A stretch of 64,000 bases of DNA from Hyphomicrobiales bacterium. GTDB lineage: Bacteria; Pseudomonadota; Alphaproteobacteria; Rhizobiales; NORP267. A program made the position numbers and the translations under genes. The notes under the pieces are model-generated. The model had not been told where the DNA came from, did not search any database, and saw only the letters and a list, made by a program, of their open reading frames with translations. Each line of letters begins with the position of its first letter. Positions within the stretch are counted from its first letter, which is position 1. Below are positions 8,537-16,080 of the stretch, piece after piece. The stretch is from the NCBI GenBank assembly GCA_021775875.1, contig JAJFHA010000007.1, forward strand, positions 62,001 through 126,000. The letters are read 5' to 3'.

Positions 8537-9607
8537 TCAGGCTCCTACCGCAGCAGTCTTGACAGTCCAGGGGGTCGAAACGTTCAGCTTCCTGCAAACC
8601 GATTCAACAGCATTCAGAGTGTCGCCCGAAAGCCAGACGCCCTCTCTCATGCTGCGGTTGTAGTTGCGCCAGCGGATTTCACCGGGCAAAAGCACTTCAT
8701 CTTGAGGGTTTGACGCTTTGATGAGTGCTGTAAGATGATTCAGCCGGGACTTAAATACCTCCAATGGCATGAAACATGAAATATCCAGGGCAATCATAAA
8801 ATGCCCATTCTGCCCTGGTTCGGTGACGTCCTGATACATCGAACCAACATCATCTGACACGCCGGCACCGGTGAGAACGCCAGCCAAAATCTCTACCAGA
8901 AGTGAAAGGCCATATCCCTTGGCACCCGCAGCGGGAAGAAGTGCCCCACCCGAAACTTTGGCCGGGTCTGTAATCGCACTGCCATCTGAGTTAATTGCCA
9001 GCCCTTCAGGCAATGACGAACCGCTAGCGATATATTCGCGCACGGTTGACCCGGCGAGTGCGCTCGTGGCCATATCGAAAAGCAGGCTCTCGCCATTTTC
9101 GCGAGGAGCACCAAAGGCAAGCGGATTTGTGCCAAGCACAGGTGTCAAACCATTATGTGCCGTGACCTTCGGGAAGGAATTACTCATGACCAACCCAATC
9201 ATTTCTGACTTTGCGGCTTGATTTACAAAAAACGCGCCCGTTCCAAAAAAATTGCTGTTTCGGACTCCAACCGACCCGACACCATTGATCCGCGCGATTT
9301 CAATCGCCCGGTCCATTGCGAGACCTGCGGCAAACTGGCCAAACCCACCGTCCGCATCAAGGAGTGCTGCAGACAGCGAAACGTCCTTGAATTTAGGCAC
9401 GCACGGAGTATTTAGACCCCCTTGTGCAACCCGCTCTAGATAGATTGGCAAGCGAAGCAAGCCGAAATTTTCACGACCGACGAGCTCGCTCCACACCAGG
9501 TTATCTGCGACACTGGTTGCCTGGAGATCATCTACACCTCCAGCTTTCAATATGGTCAAACACAATTCATGCAAGCGCTTGTGTTCGATAAGAATGGGCT
9601 CCTTCAT
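8537..9607 (-). CDS. Ldh2/malate-lactate dehydrogenase family protein lacking the usual active-site histidines
   Basis: A 356-residue member of the NAD(P)-dependent Ldh2 family (malate, ureidoglycolate, sulfolactate and cyclic imino acid reductases). The fold markers are present: LRLPIYLERV (Arg52, Tyr56), GTNPLAFGAP, and AKGYGLSLLVEILAGVLTGA near residues 230-250. Two positions are odd. Where relatives read DSHG, this protein reads ENFG (Phe48). Where relatives read NSxHFG, it reads NSNFFG (Phe120). Both histidines are thus replaced in otherwise normal motifs, with codons TTC and TTT and an intact frame. Its ATG overlaps the stop of the upstream ATP-grasp gene (ATGA), so translation is coupled. 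It may reduce an unusual keto or imino substrate, or have a non-redox role. Confidence 0.85.
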   Translation of the reverse strand: MKEPILIEHKRLHELCLTILKAGGVDDLQATSVADNLVWSELVGRENFGLLRLPIYLERVAQGGLNTPCVPKFKDVSLSAALLDADGGFGQFAAGLAMDRAIEIARINGVGSVGVRNSNFFGTGAFFVNQAAKSEMIGLVMSNSFPKVTAHNGLTPVLGTNPLAFGAPRENGESLLFDMATSALAGSTVREYIASGSSLPEGLAINSDGSAITDPAKVSGGALLPAAGAKGYGLSLLVEILAGVLTGAGVSDDVGSMYQDVTEPGQNGHFMIALDISCFMPLEVFKSRLNHLTALIKASNPQDEVLLPGEIRWRNYNRSMREGVWLSGDTLNAVESVCRKLNVSTPWTVKTAAVGA

Positions 9608-10833
9608 AGTCTGCCCCAGATTGCTTTGTTTACGAGAGACCCGGCAGAGCCGATAGATGGCTTCAGGTCATCTCGATCGAAGACCGGACTGATATTCGAA
9701 TGTCCGGAGAGGCTTTTCAGCCAGCCTGAAACGGAGAGCTGATTTAAACGTCTCAACTGCATAAAGGAGAGAAAATCTCTTAGCGGATACCAATAGTACA
9801 AGTTGGATTCGTAAGTTGTGAAGGTCGGAGCCTGCTGTCCGGTCAAAGCGCAATAGACAATTAAATCTAAGGGAGCGCCAGTGCGGATCGCCAGTTCCTG
9901 AGCTGCGGTAAATCTCGCATTGACCTCAATCACCTTCAGCACGCCATCGCGCGGGTCCTTTTTGAATTCTATATTCCCAAAGCCCTGAAATCCGGTATTT
10001 TGGAAAAACTTCAATCCTTCCTGCGCTGTCTCCGGCAACCAGTCCGATACGTGATATGTGGCGCCGCCACTATTGACCGGGTAGCGCCGGACTATCCGTT
10101 TCGTAAAGTGAAACAGGGGCTGACCAGTCTCATCTATATAGGTGTAGTAGCTGCTGAGAAGATCATCCGGTCCAGGAATCTGTTCAACGACTGACACATC
10201 GAATCCGGCCTCGTGGGCGATCTTAACCTTCGCTTCCAGATCTTCGAAATTCGTGGTGACAGTGAAGAATTTACACCCGAACACTTGGGCAAACTTGAAG
10301 GTATTTAACGGTTTTACCAGCAGTGGAAACTGGGCACCGTCAAAATTTTGTGGCCGTGTAGCGCCTCGCGATACCGGCCAGAATTGCGGTGCTGCGACAC
10401 CAGCCCGGGAAGCCATCTTCAGTGTTTGTTGTTTGTCAAGTAAAGCTAACTTTTGCGAGGCGGAGGCGGGATCAAAAAGGTGCCGCTTCCTTAATACTGC
10501 TTCGTGGGTGGCCAAAAATTCAAGAGCATTGTCACAACCTGGCAAGATCACATGTTTCTGTTGCACAGTCGGCTGTTCACCAAGAAGAAGTTCACCCCAG
10601 GCGTCGGCCAGTTGCTTCTCCCTCGCGACTGAAAACCGTTGCTGGCAATAACGAGAATATAGCCCCCAGCAATCGGCCTTGCCGCTTACCCTGACTGTGA
10701 TACCCGTACGCCCGAAGCTCCGGCACAATGACAAGGAATTTTCTTTGCCACCCAATATGAGAACGGGGATTGAGGTGTCTATTGCAAGATCACCGTAGGC
10801 GCCATTTTTTCTTGTTATTGTATTATTTTTCAT
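9604..10833 (-). CDS. ATP-grasp ligase, carbamoyl-phosphate-synthase-like (carboxylate-amine ligase)
   Basis: A 409-residue ATP-grasp enzyme. Residues 20-110 form a pre-ATP-grasp Rossmann-like domain (VLILGGKENSLSLCRSF; HVILPGCDNALEFL). LVKP at 172-175 supplies the ATP-binding Lys, VVEQIPG at 215-221 the adenine-binding segment, NIEFK at 287-291 the first Mg ligand, and EVNAR at 303-307 the second. The family forms amide or ester bonds through acyl-phosphates. This subtype often occurs in polysaccharide or peptide-modifying clusters as a carboxylate-amine ligase. It lies 10 bp after the other ATP-grasp gene and overlaps the Ldh2 gene by 4 bp. The substrates are unknown. Confidence 0.85.
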   Translation of the reverse strand: MKNNTITRKNGAYGDLAIDTSIPVLILGGKENSLSLCRSFGRTGITVRVSGKADCWGLYSRYCQQRFSVAREKQLADAWGELLLGEQPTVQQKHVILPGCDNALEFLATHEAVLRKRHLFDPASASQKLALLDKQQTLKMASRAGVAAPQFWPVSRGATRPQNFDGAQFPLLVKPLNTFKFAQVFGCKFFTVTTNFEDLEAKVKIAHEAGFDVSVVEQIPGPDDLLSSYYTYIDETGQPLFHFTKRIVRRYPVNSGGATYHVSDWLPETAQEGLKFFQNTGFQGFGNIEFKKDPRDGVLKVIEVNARFTAAQELAIRTGAPLDLIVYCALTGQQAPTFTTYESNLYYWYPLRDFLSFMQLRRLNQLSVSGWLKSLSGHSNISPVFDRDDLKPSIGSAGSLVNKAIWGRL

Positions 10834-10843
10834 GTGGCGTTTC

Positions 10844-12004
10844 CTAGGCGGCGATACCGGCAGATTTTGTAAACTGTGCCTTTGGGAGTTGAGCTTTGTT
10901 AAGCTCAGGTGGAGCCACGTCGCCGAGATGCATTACACCTTGATGAGCGCTGAACATATAGTCCAGAACAAGCTCTGCAACAGGGCATTTTTTGGTTTTG
11001 TCCGATACCAGATAATGGTGATGGATGCCTGGAGTTGTATTGATCTCGGTGATCAATCCGTTTTCTTGACCAAGGGGATTAGAAATATCCCGGCACATAA
11101 CGTCCAGGCCTGCAAATTTAATCCCTAATTTGTTCACGAGTTGAGCGCCGGATGAGATCGTATCGGGATGGACCTCGTTGGTCACATTGTGATTACGAAG
11201 GCTACAGTTTTCATTGACCGCTTGTTTGAGTTCAAAAATTCGATCAAGTTCCAGGCAACTCCTGACGGTAACACCATCCTCGCGCAGTTTGTTCTGGCAG
11301 TCGCGGTCAATTTTCAGTGGGCTGAGAGCCACAAATGAATCACCCTTCAAGCGGCGCTTGTTCTCCTGTGAGACGAGCTGGCGGATTGTGCGTTTCCCAT
11401 CGCCAATAATGACGGGCGGGTCACGTCTGACGGCGTCGACAAACTGCCCATTGAAATATAGGAGCCGAAATGAACCGCCTTGGAGCTGTTCTTCAACGAT
11501 GAGATCGGTATCAAAGCTAGCGGCAAGCCGGGCTGCTTTGCGGAGGTCGCTACGGGTTGTAATTCCCGTTGTAACCCCGCGGCCGCCCCCAGTTCCACTG
11601 GCTGGTTTCACAACCACCGGGGAGCTGCATCCATCGAAAAACGTTTCGCATGATCCAAAGTCTGCCATTTGAAAATGACGGTGTTTGGGGACCCGATAGC
11701 CCAGTTCCGCCATAAGATGGTAGACCATCAGCTTGTTACCGGCGATGTCTAGTGACAAATGATCATCAAGCATTACGCTCCCGTGCTTGACAAAGGTCGA
11801 CCAGCCACCTTTTGAAATTCTGGCAAAACCAAAACCCCAATCGGCATACTCGGCTTCAACGGCTGTGGCGGCCTGCTGCCAGAGTTCCCGATAGAAATCC
11901 TGACGCAGTTGCTTGAACTTCATCAGTTGCACCAGACCCGGCACATCGAGATAGAACTGTGATCGATAAGCGAGACGCTTGATTTGCTCAGTGACGAGAC
12001 GCAT
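10844..12004 (-). CDS. ATP-grasp ligase related to cyanophycin synthetase/glutathione synthetase
   Basis: About 386 residues from the ATG at 12004. The tracked ORF begins 25 codons earlier and would overlap the upstream gene by 46 bp, so the internal start is preferred. The ATP-grasp core spans roughly residues 100-350: PVVVKPASGTGGGRGV (ATP-binding Lys and Gly-rich loop), DLIVEEQLQGGSFRLL, RRDPPVIIGDGKRTI (a signature shared with cyanophycin synthetase) and ITEINTTPG (Mg-binding Glu and Asn). The first 90 residues are basic and unrecognised. The cyanophycin synthetase N-terminal and Mur-ligase domains are absent, so it is a stand-alone ligase, probably joining an amino acid or peptide. It is the second gene of the operon. 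Confidence 0.85.
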   Translation of the reverse strand: MRLVTEQIKRLAYRSQFYLDVPGLVQLMKFKQLRQDFYRELWQQAATAVEAEYADWGFGFARISKGGWSTFVKHGSVMLDDHLSLDIAGNKLMVYHLMAELGYRVPKHRHFQMADFGSCETFFDGCSSPVVVKPASGTGGGRGVTTGITTRSDLRKAARLAASFDTDLIVEEQLQGGSFRLLYFNGQFVDAVRRDPPVIIGDGKRTIRQLVSQENKRRLKGDSFVALSPLKIDRDCQNKLREDGVTVRSCLELDRIFELKQAVNENCSLRNHNVTNEVHPDTISSGAQLVNKLGIKFAGLDVMCRDISNPLGQENGLITEINTTPGIHHHYLVSDKTKKCPVAELVLDYMFSAHQGVMHLGDVAPPELNKAQLPKAQFTKSAGIAA

Positions 12005-12033
12005 TTTTTGCCTGCTGCTTGTGTAATAGGTGT

Positions 12034-12804
12034 CTAGTCGAACGTACAACCGTCTGCTTTCAGTTGTGAATCCACCCAATCGTTCGAAAAAATGCCGCGC
12101 TTGACATCCTTAATGTACTTTTTCATTTGGGCCTGGTGGGCCGTAAGCTTAAGAATTGCGCTGTGAACGAAGTGTCTTGCAACAACCACGACACCGCTGC
12201 TGTCGGCGGAGATCAAATCTCCCGGATTGACCACAATCCCACCGCAGGTGATTGCAAAGTTTAGTTCGCCGGGGCCCCGGTGGAGTGGACCAAAAGAAGT
12301 AACGCCCCGTGCATAAACCGGCAATCCGGTTTCCTTGACCCCGTCAAGGTCGCGAATAAGGCCATCGATTACAAAACCGGCGATGCCCCGATGGAGCGCT
12401 TTGTTGGCAATCAGATCACCAAAGACTGCGTTTCTGTCGCTGCCGCTGGTGTCTACAACTACGACATCTCCGGGTTGGGCTACATCAAGCGCTTTGTGCA
12501 GCATCAGATTGTCGCCAGGGTACAACTTGACCGTGATCGCGGGCCCCACAAGAGGCTTTTCGTTTACAAGGTTCCTGATGGTGTGATGCATGGTGTACAT
12601 ACGGTTGAGAAGATCAGAAATATCGGTTGTTTCAAACTTGCGGAAAACTTCGATAAGTTCTCTTGTCGGTCGGTCAATCTCCGCTCGAATCTGGAACCCC
12701 ATTCCAGGAGTCATTTCGGCCGATTTCGGCTTTGTTTGAATTTTTGTCCTCTTCCCCGGATTTGGGCGAAAATCAGTGACACGAGTATTGTTTTTTTGAC
12801 GCAT
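12034..12804 (-). CDS. RraA-like family protein (2-oxo acid aldolase/decarboxylase fold)
   Basis: A 256-residue member of the RraA/HMG-CHA aldolase family. Conserved elements: TTDISDLLNR near 60, LVGPAITVK at 85-93, PGDVVVVD at 111-118, FGDLIANKALHRGIAGFVIDG at 128-148, the catalytic-type Arg151-Asp152 pair in LIRDLDGV, and NPGDLISADSSGVVVV. Known members cleave 4-hydroxy-2-oxo acids or decarboxylate oxaloacetate; others only inhibit RNase E. AAGGA nine bases before the ATG at 12804 supports this start, giving an unusual 35-residue basic N-terminal extension. It leads the five-gene operon and may supply or consume a small 2-oxo acid used by the downstream ligases. That role is inferred. Confidence 0.83.
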   Translation of the reverse strand: MRQKNNTRVTDFRPNPGKRTKIQTKPKSAEMTPGMGFQIRAEIDRPTRELIEVFRKFETTDISDLLNRMYTMHHTIRNLVNEKPLVGPAITVKLYPGDNLMLHKALDVAQPGDVVVVDTSGSDRNAVFGDLIANKALHRGIAGFVIDGLIRDLDGVKETGLPVYARGVTSFGPLHRGPGELNFAITCGGIVVNPGDLISADSSGVVVVARHFVHSAILKLTAHQAQMKKYIKDVKRGIFSNDWVDSQLKADGCTFD

Positions 12805-13290
12805 TTGACACTTTCCTTGTGGAGTGGCTTTAGTCCGTTACCAGCAAGTGTTGTGCCAATCGGTTCGTATCAAATTCGCACGGCAGTAGAATGGCAGTTT
12901 TCCGCCGTTATTGAGCTAATTCTCGATATATTTTGGACAGTTAACGCTACGCGCGATAAATTTTTGGTGACATTTTGAGCCAAATGTCTTTCTCGTATTG
13001 TGCCAAAAAATCTTTCTACGCAGTTTGCGAAATATACTTCGTACAAAATGCGGGACACTTAAAGAGGGATGAAATGAGCATATTCAAACGTTGCCGCGGG
13101 CGTTTGATGAAGTTATTGACCACGCCATCTATTGCTTATATTCACACCATCGCTGGATCAAACGGCGGGGCCATATCATTGCAGAATTGTCACGATCTGG
13201 TTCCAGCGCTTCCACAACGCGGAGCGTGCCAGCCAGTATGATTTCAACAACCGGCATGGTCTCAACAATGGGCTTTGCCTAATTTAGCGC
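12805..13290. other. intergenic region upstream of the ATP-grasp operon
   Basis: About 490 bp with no convincing gene, AT-richer than its surroundings. The tracked ORFs here (12975-13241 plus, 13091-13282 plus, 12870-13058 minus) have no recognisable motifs, weak or TTG starts and mutual overlap. It should contain the promoter of the RraA-ATP-grasp operon, which reads leftwards. The only clear structure is a 7-bp dyad at 12969-12988, listed separately. No tandem repeats or IS ends were seen. Confidence 0.6.
12969..12988. promoter_or_regulatory. inverted repeat, possible operator of the ATP-grasp operon
   Basis: GACATTT-TGAGCC-AAATGTC is a perfect 7-bp inverted repeat with a 6-bp centre, about 165 bp upstream of the RraA-like start in an AT-rich tract. 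The size fits a dimeric regulator site. There is no T-run after either arm, so it is not an obvious terminator. Its use is unproven. Confidence 0.4.
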
Positions 13291-13554
13291 CTAGCGCCTC
13301 AAATAGCCGATGGCCTTGCCTGTAACATGGCGACACGTCTGATCGTCAGCCTCTTCAAACTGACCCGCACCTGCCCACGCCTCGTAGGTAGAGCGCTTCC
13401 CAATGAACTTTGTGATCGTTCTATAGCGGATATCAGCACCCTTAAAGCGTTCAGGGACGCCGCGCTGGTATATCCAGACCCTGTGCGGCCCTAAGGCTGC
13501 TACAGATATCTGTTGCGCACCTGCATTGCCTGTCCTTACCCATCCGGGAATAAA
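13291..13554 (-). pseudogene. startless open frame beside tRNA-Leu (gene remnant)
   Basis: On the minus strand 87 sense codons stay open between an in-frame TAA (13555-13557) and TAG (13291-13293). No ATG or GTG lies in frame, and the only TTG is three codons from the end. The reading includes RVWIYQRGVPERFKGADIRY and ends HVTGKAIGYLRR, which looks protein-like but is not recognised. An open frame without a start, beside the 3' end of a tRNA gene, fits a decayed fragment of an integrated element. Chance is not excluded. Confidence 0.35.
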
Positions 13555-13585
13555 TTAGGCTCATATTAGACACGCTACACAAGTG

Positions 13586-13608
13586 AAAACCCCAAACAAT
13601 AAGGGTTT
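13586..13608 (-). terminator. hairpin terminator downstream of tRNA-Leu
   Basis: Read on the minus strand just after the tRNA: AAACCC, a loop of about 10 nt, then GGGTTTT. This is a short stem followed by a T tract, placed 23 bases past the tRNA 3' end, as expected for an intrinsic terminator. Confidence 0.55.
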
Positions 13609-13630
13609 ACTCGCTTTTTTGTGGAAATTG

Positions 13631-13717
13631 TGGTGCCCCCGGGGAGACTCGAACTCCCACGCCCATACAGGCAACAGATTTTGAGTCTGTCGCGTCTACC
13701 AGTTCCGCCACAGGGGC
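13631..13717 (-). tRNA. tRNA-Leu (anticodon CAA)
   Basis: An 87-nt class II tRNA including an encoded CCA end. The acceptor stem GCCCCTG pairs with CGGGGGC followed by discriminator A. The D arm contains GGCGGAACTGGTAGACGC. The anticodon stem CAGA/TCTG holds the loop CTCAAAA, whose middle bases CAA read UUG leucine codons. The long variable arm and T arm (GGGAG-TTCGAGT-CTCCC) follow. The 3' end points towards the remnant frame and the ATP-grasp operon, the usual side for integrative elements. No duplicated 3' end was spotted by eye further left. Confidence 0.96.
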
Positions 13718-13790
13718 ACGCGGCGGATCATAGCGAGAACATATTTGACGTCAATCATAGAAGCCAAATTGTCCCAAGAGATTTGTCCAT

Positions 13791-14408
13791 ATGGACATGA
13801 ATAACGAACCCGGATATGGACCTGCCATGCTGCGTCGCCTCTATGATTATGTCATGACACTTTCCGCCCGCCCTCGCGCGGCGTGGGCTTTGGCATTGGT
13901 GGCCTTCGCCGAAAGTTCGTTTTTCCCGATCCCCCCCGATGTGATGCTGATCCCGATGGTTCTGGCCAAACGCGCCAGTGCCTGGGCCTATGCCACAATC
14001 TGCACAATCGCCTCCATCCTTGGTGGCGCGGCCGGATATCTGATCGGGTGGATTTTCTTCGCCACTCTCGGCCAGGGCATTTTGAATTTTTACGGCCTCA
14101 CCACCCAGTTTGACAGCTTTGCCGGACGCTATAATGATTATGGTGCCTGGATCGTCCTGTTTGCTGGTCTCACGCCGTTCCCCTTCAAGGTAATCACCAT
14201 CGCCAGCGGAGCGACCGGTCTGAATTTCTGGGTCTTCATGCTGGCCAGTCTGATTGCGCGCAGCGGACGCTTTTTTCTCGTGGCCGGTCTGCTCTATCTC
14301 TTCGGCCCACCGATCCGGGATTTCATCGAGAAGCGCCTGGTTCTGGTAACCACCGTCTTTCTTGTCATACTGTTTGGCGGATTTCTCACCGTCAAATATC
14401 TGCTCTAA
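13791..14408 (+). CDS. YqaA/DedA family inner-membrane protein
   Basis: A 205-residue membrane protein of the DedA-like YqaA subgroup. After a short amphipathic start it reads AFAESSFFPIPPDVMLIPMVL, the conserved re-entrant-type motif with Glu and two prolines. A second motif, GLTPFPFKVITIASGATGLNFWVF, follows near residues 125-148. Four to five hydrophobic spans are visible, and no cytosolic domain. DedA-superfamily proteins are linked to lipid (undecaprenyl phosphate or phospholipid) flipping and envelope homeostasis. An ATG at 13827 (MLRRLYDY) is an equally good start. dsbB follows 17 bp downstream, so they are probably co-transcribed. Confidence 0.85.
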   Translation: MDMNNEPGYGPAMLRRLYDYVMTLSARPRAAWALALVAFAESSFFPIPPDVMLIPMVLAKRASAWAYATICTIASILGGAAGYLIGWIFFATLGQGILNFYGLTTQFDSFAGRYNDYGAWIVLFAGLTPFPFKVITIASGATGLNFWVFMLASLIARSGRFFLVAGLLYLFGPPIRDFIEKRLVLVTTVFLVILFGGFLTVKYLL

Positions 14409-14425
14409 AATCAAAAGGTTGCTCC

Positions 14426-14917
14426 GTGAATTCTGACACCATTGACACCCGACTTATTCTGCTACTTCTCGCCCTTGGATTTGCGACCATCGGCGGTGCG
14501 TGGGCATTCCAGATTTACGGCGACCTTGTGCCCTGTCCTCTCTGCTTTGTTGGCCGCTGGCAATATTATGCCGGTCTGCCAATCGCGCTGGCCGCCCTTG
14601 TTTTGGCCAGCAACAACCCTAAACCCGCCGGGCAGCTTCTATTGCTTGTTGTTCTTGTTTTTCTGGCAGGTGCAATATTCTCGGTGTGGCACGCAGGTGT
14701 TGAATGGAAATTCTGGCCGGGGCCAAATTCCTGCGCCTCCGGTTCCGGGTCACCAACGCAAGCTGGTGGGCTCCTATCACAGATGCAGACAACCCGAGTG
14801 GTTCCGTGCGATGAAGCTGCATGGCGTCTGTTTGGTATTTCTCTGGCTGGATATAACGCACTGATTTCAGCTTTTATCGCAAGCTTGGCATTTTGCGCAC
14901 GACGTCAAAAATCCTGA
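14426..14917 (+). CDS. dsbB: disulfide bond formation protein B (DsbB)
   Basis: A 163-residue four-helix membrane protein that re-oxidises the periplasmic thiol oxidase DsbA and passes electrons to quinone. The first periplasmic loop has CPLCFVGRWQYY (CxxC redox pair near residue 37). The second loop has a Cys in PNSCASGSG and another in VVPCDEAAW, giving the second redox-active pair. Hydrophobic spans surround each. GTG at 14426 is used as start, 17 bp after the YqaA-like gene. No dsbA homologue lies in the window. Confidence 0.9.
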   Translation: MNSDTIDTRLILLLLALGFATIGGAWAFQIYGDLVPCPLCFVGRWQYYAGLPIALAALVLASNNPKPAGQLLLLVVLVFLAGAIFSVWHAGVEWKFWPGPNSCASGSGSPTQAGGLLSQMQTTRVVPCDEAAWRLFGISLAGYNALISAFIASLAFCARRQKS

Positions 14918-14928
14918 AATCCACTACC

Positions 14929-15522
14929 TCAGGCTTCCAGTTCGATATCCCAATAGAGAAAATCGAGCCAGCTATCATGCAGATAATTTGGCGGAAATGA
15001 TCTGCCGCGTCGGTGCAGATCGCCAATGGTTGGGCGAAAGGGTGATTGCGCCGGCCACATTTTGGCAACGCGCGGCATCTCGCCACCCTTTTTCAGATTG
15101 CATGTGGAACAGGCCGTGACCACATTGTCCCAGGTTGTCTGCCCACCGCGCGAACGCGGGATCAAATGATCAAAGGTGAGATCAGAATCCGAGCCGCAAT
15201 ATTGGCAGGAAAATTTATCCCGCAAAAACAGATTGAACCGGGTAAAAGCCGGGTGCCTGGGCGGACGCACATAAGCTTTAAGGCAAACAACGCTCGGCAG
15301 CCGCATCTCGAAATTCGGGCTATGGACCACTCGGTCATATTCAGAAACCGTGACCACACGATCGAGAAAAACAGCCTTGATCGAATCCTGCCACGGCCAG
15401 AGCGACAGCGGATAATAGCTGAGCGGACGGTAATCCGCATTCAGCACCAGCGCCGGACAGGATTCCAGTGATGCCGGAGCAATCACAATTCCACCCTCCC
15501 TGTTTTGGCCGGACGAAAACAT
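14929..15522 (-). CDS. HNH endonuclease family protein
   Basis: A 197-residue protein with an HNH nuclease domain in its C-terminal half. CQYCG provides the first zinc Cys pair, FDHLIPRSRGG the catalytic His, TWDNVVTACSTCN the Asn and second Cys pair, and NLKKGG the family tail. The N-terminal half (PALVLNADYRPLSYYPLSLWPWQDSIKAVFL) is typical of the chromosomal HNH proteins widespread in alphaproteobacteria. Their biological role is not established. There are no phage genes around it, so it looks like a core housekeeping copy and not a homing endonuclease. Confidence 0.9.
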   Translation of the reverse strand: MFSSGQNREGGIVIAPASLESCPALVLNADYRPLSYYPLSLWPWQDSIKAVFLDRVVTVSEYDRVVHSPNFEMRLPSVVCLKAYVRPPRHPAFTRFNLFLRDKFSCQYCGSDSDLTFDHLIPRSRGGQTTWDNVVTACSTCNLKKGGEMPRVAKMWPAQSPFRPTIGDLHRRGRSFPPNYLHDSWLDFLYWDIELEA

Positions 15523-15618
15523 GTTCGGCCTGACCAGGCCTTCGACCCGGTTTGCCCGAAGCCTAACTCAATCGCCGGTCATTTCAAACAGGCAGACCGG
15601 GATTATGACAATGAGGTG

Positions 15619-16062
15619 TCAGGAGCCTGATTTGCGTCGGTCCTTGAGCCAGCAATCCAGCGACCAGTGATCACGGTGGCGTAACAGCCAGAGCGCAGCA
15701 AATCCGGCAAAGGCTGCCAGTGCAATTGATGAATTCCGGTTGATCGGAAAATTATTCACAACCTCAAACGGCGCAACCAGCGTCGGCAAAATAATCGCAA
15801 CTGTTACCCCGTGCATCAAAAACCCGAGCGCATAAGTCACTACGCGCCAAAGCCCGATTGCCATCGCCGCGCAAATTACAATCTGGGCGGTGCCCATAAA
15901 ATAGGGCATTTGCTGACCGATCTCGATGTCATAGAAATAGCCCCAGATCCGGACATATTGCCCTGGTACCAGAATTTTGTTCACGGCCCATACGAACAGG
16001 AACCAGGCAAGCCCAACCCGCAAAATTAAAAGTGCCAGCGCCTCGCGTTGCCTAAGATCCAA
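15619..16062 (-). CDS. DoxX-like small integral membrane protein
   Basis: A 147-residue protein with four hydrophobic helices (LALLILRVGLAWFLFVWAV; YFMGTAQIVICAAMAIGLW; YALGFLMHGVTVAIILP; SIALAAFAGFAALWLL). The layout suits the DoxX/DoxD-like membrane family. No cofactor motif is visible and no function can be assigned. It ends in a basic tail (DRRKSGS). It is 18 bp downstream of the carboxylesterase gene on the same strand and is probably co-transcribed with it. Confidence 0.65.
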   Translation of the reverse strand: MDLRQREALALLILRVGLAWFLFVWAVNKILVPGQYVRIWGYFYDIEIGQQMPYFMGTAQIVICAAMAIGLWRVVTYALGFLMHGVTVAIILPTLVAPFEVVNNFPINRNSSIALAAFAGFAALWLLRHRDHWSLDCWLKDRRKSGS

Positions 16063-16080
16063 GATGCTATTTCCTCCACA

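Noticed and set aside
12280-12978. 232-aa plus-strand ORF over the RraA-like gene
   Set aside because: It is antisense to a gene with conserved catalytic residues; no motifs are visible.
12975-13282. Small plus-strand ORFs (12975-13241 and 13091-13282)
   Set aside because: They overlap each other in different frames and have no motif or good ribosome-binding site; described as intergenic instead.
13755-14414. 219-aa minus-strand ORF rich in charged residues
   Set aside because: It is antisense to the YqaA-like membrane protein, whose motifs are clear.
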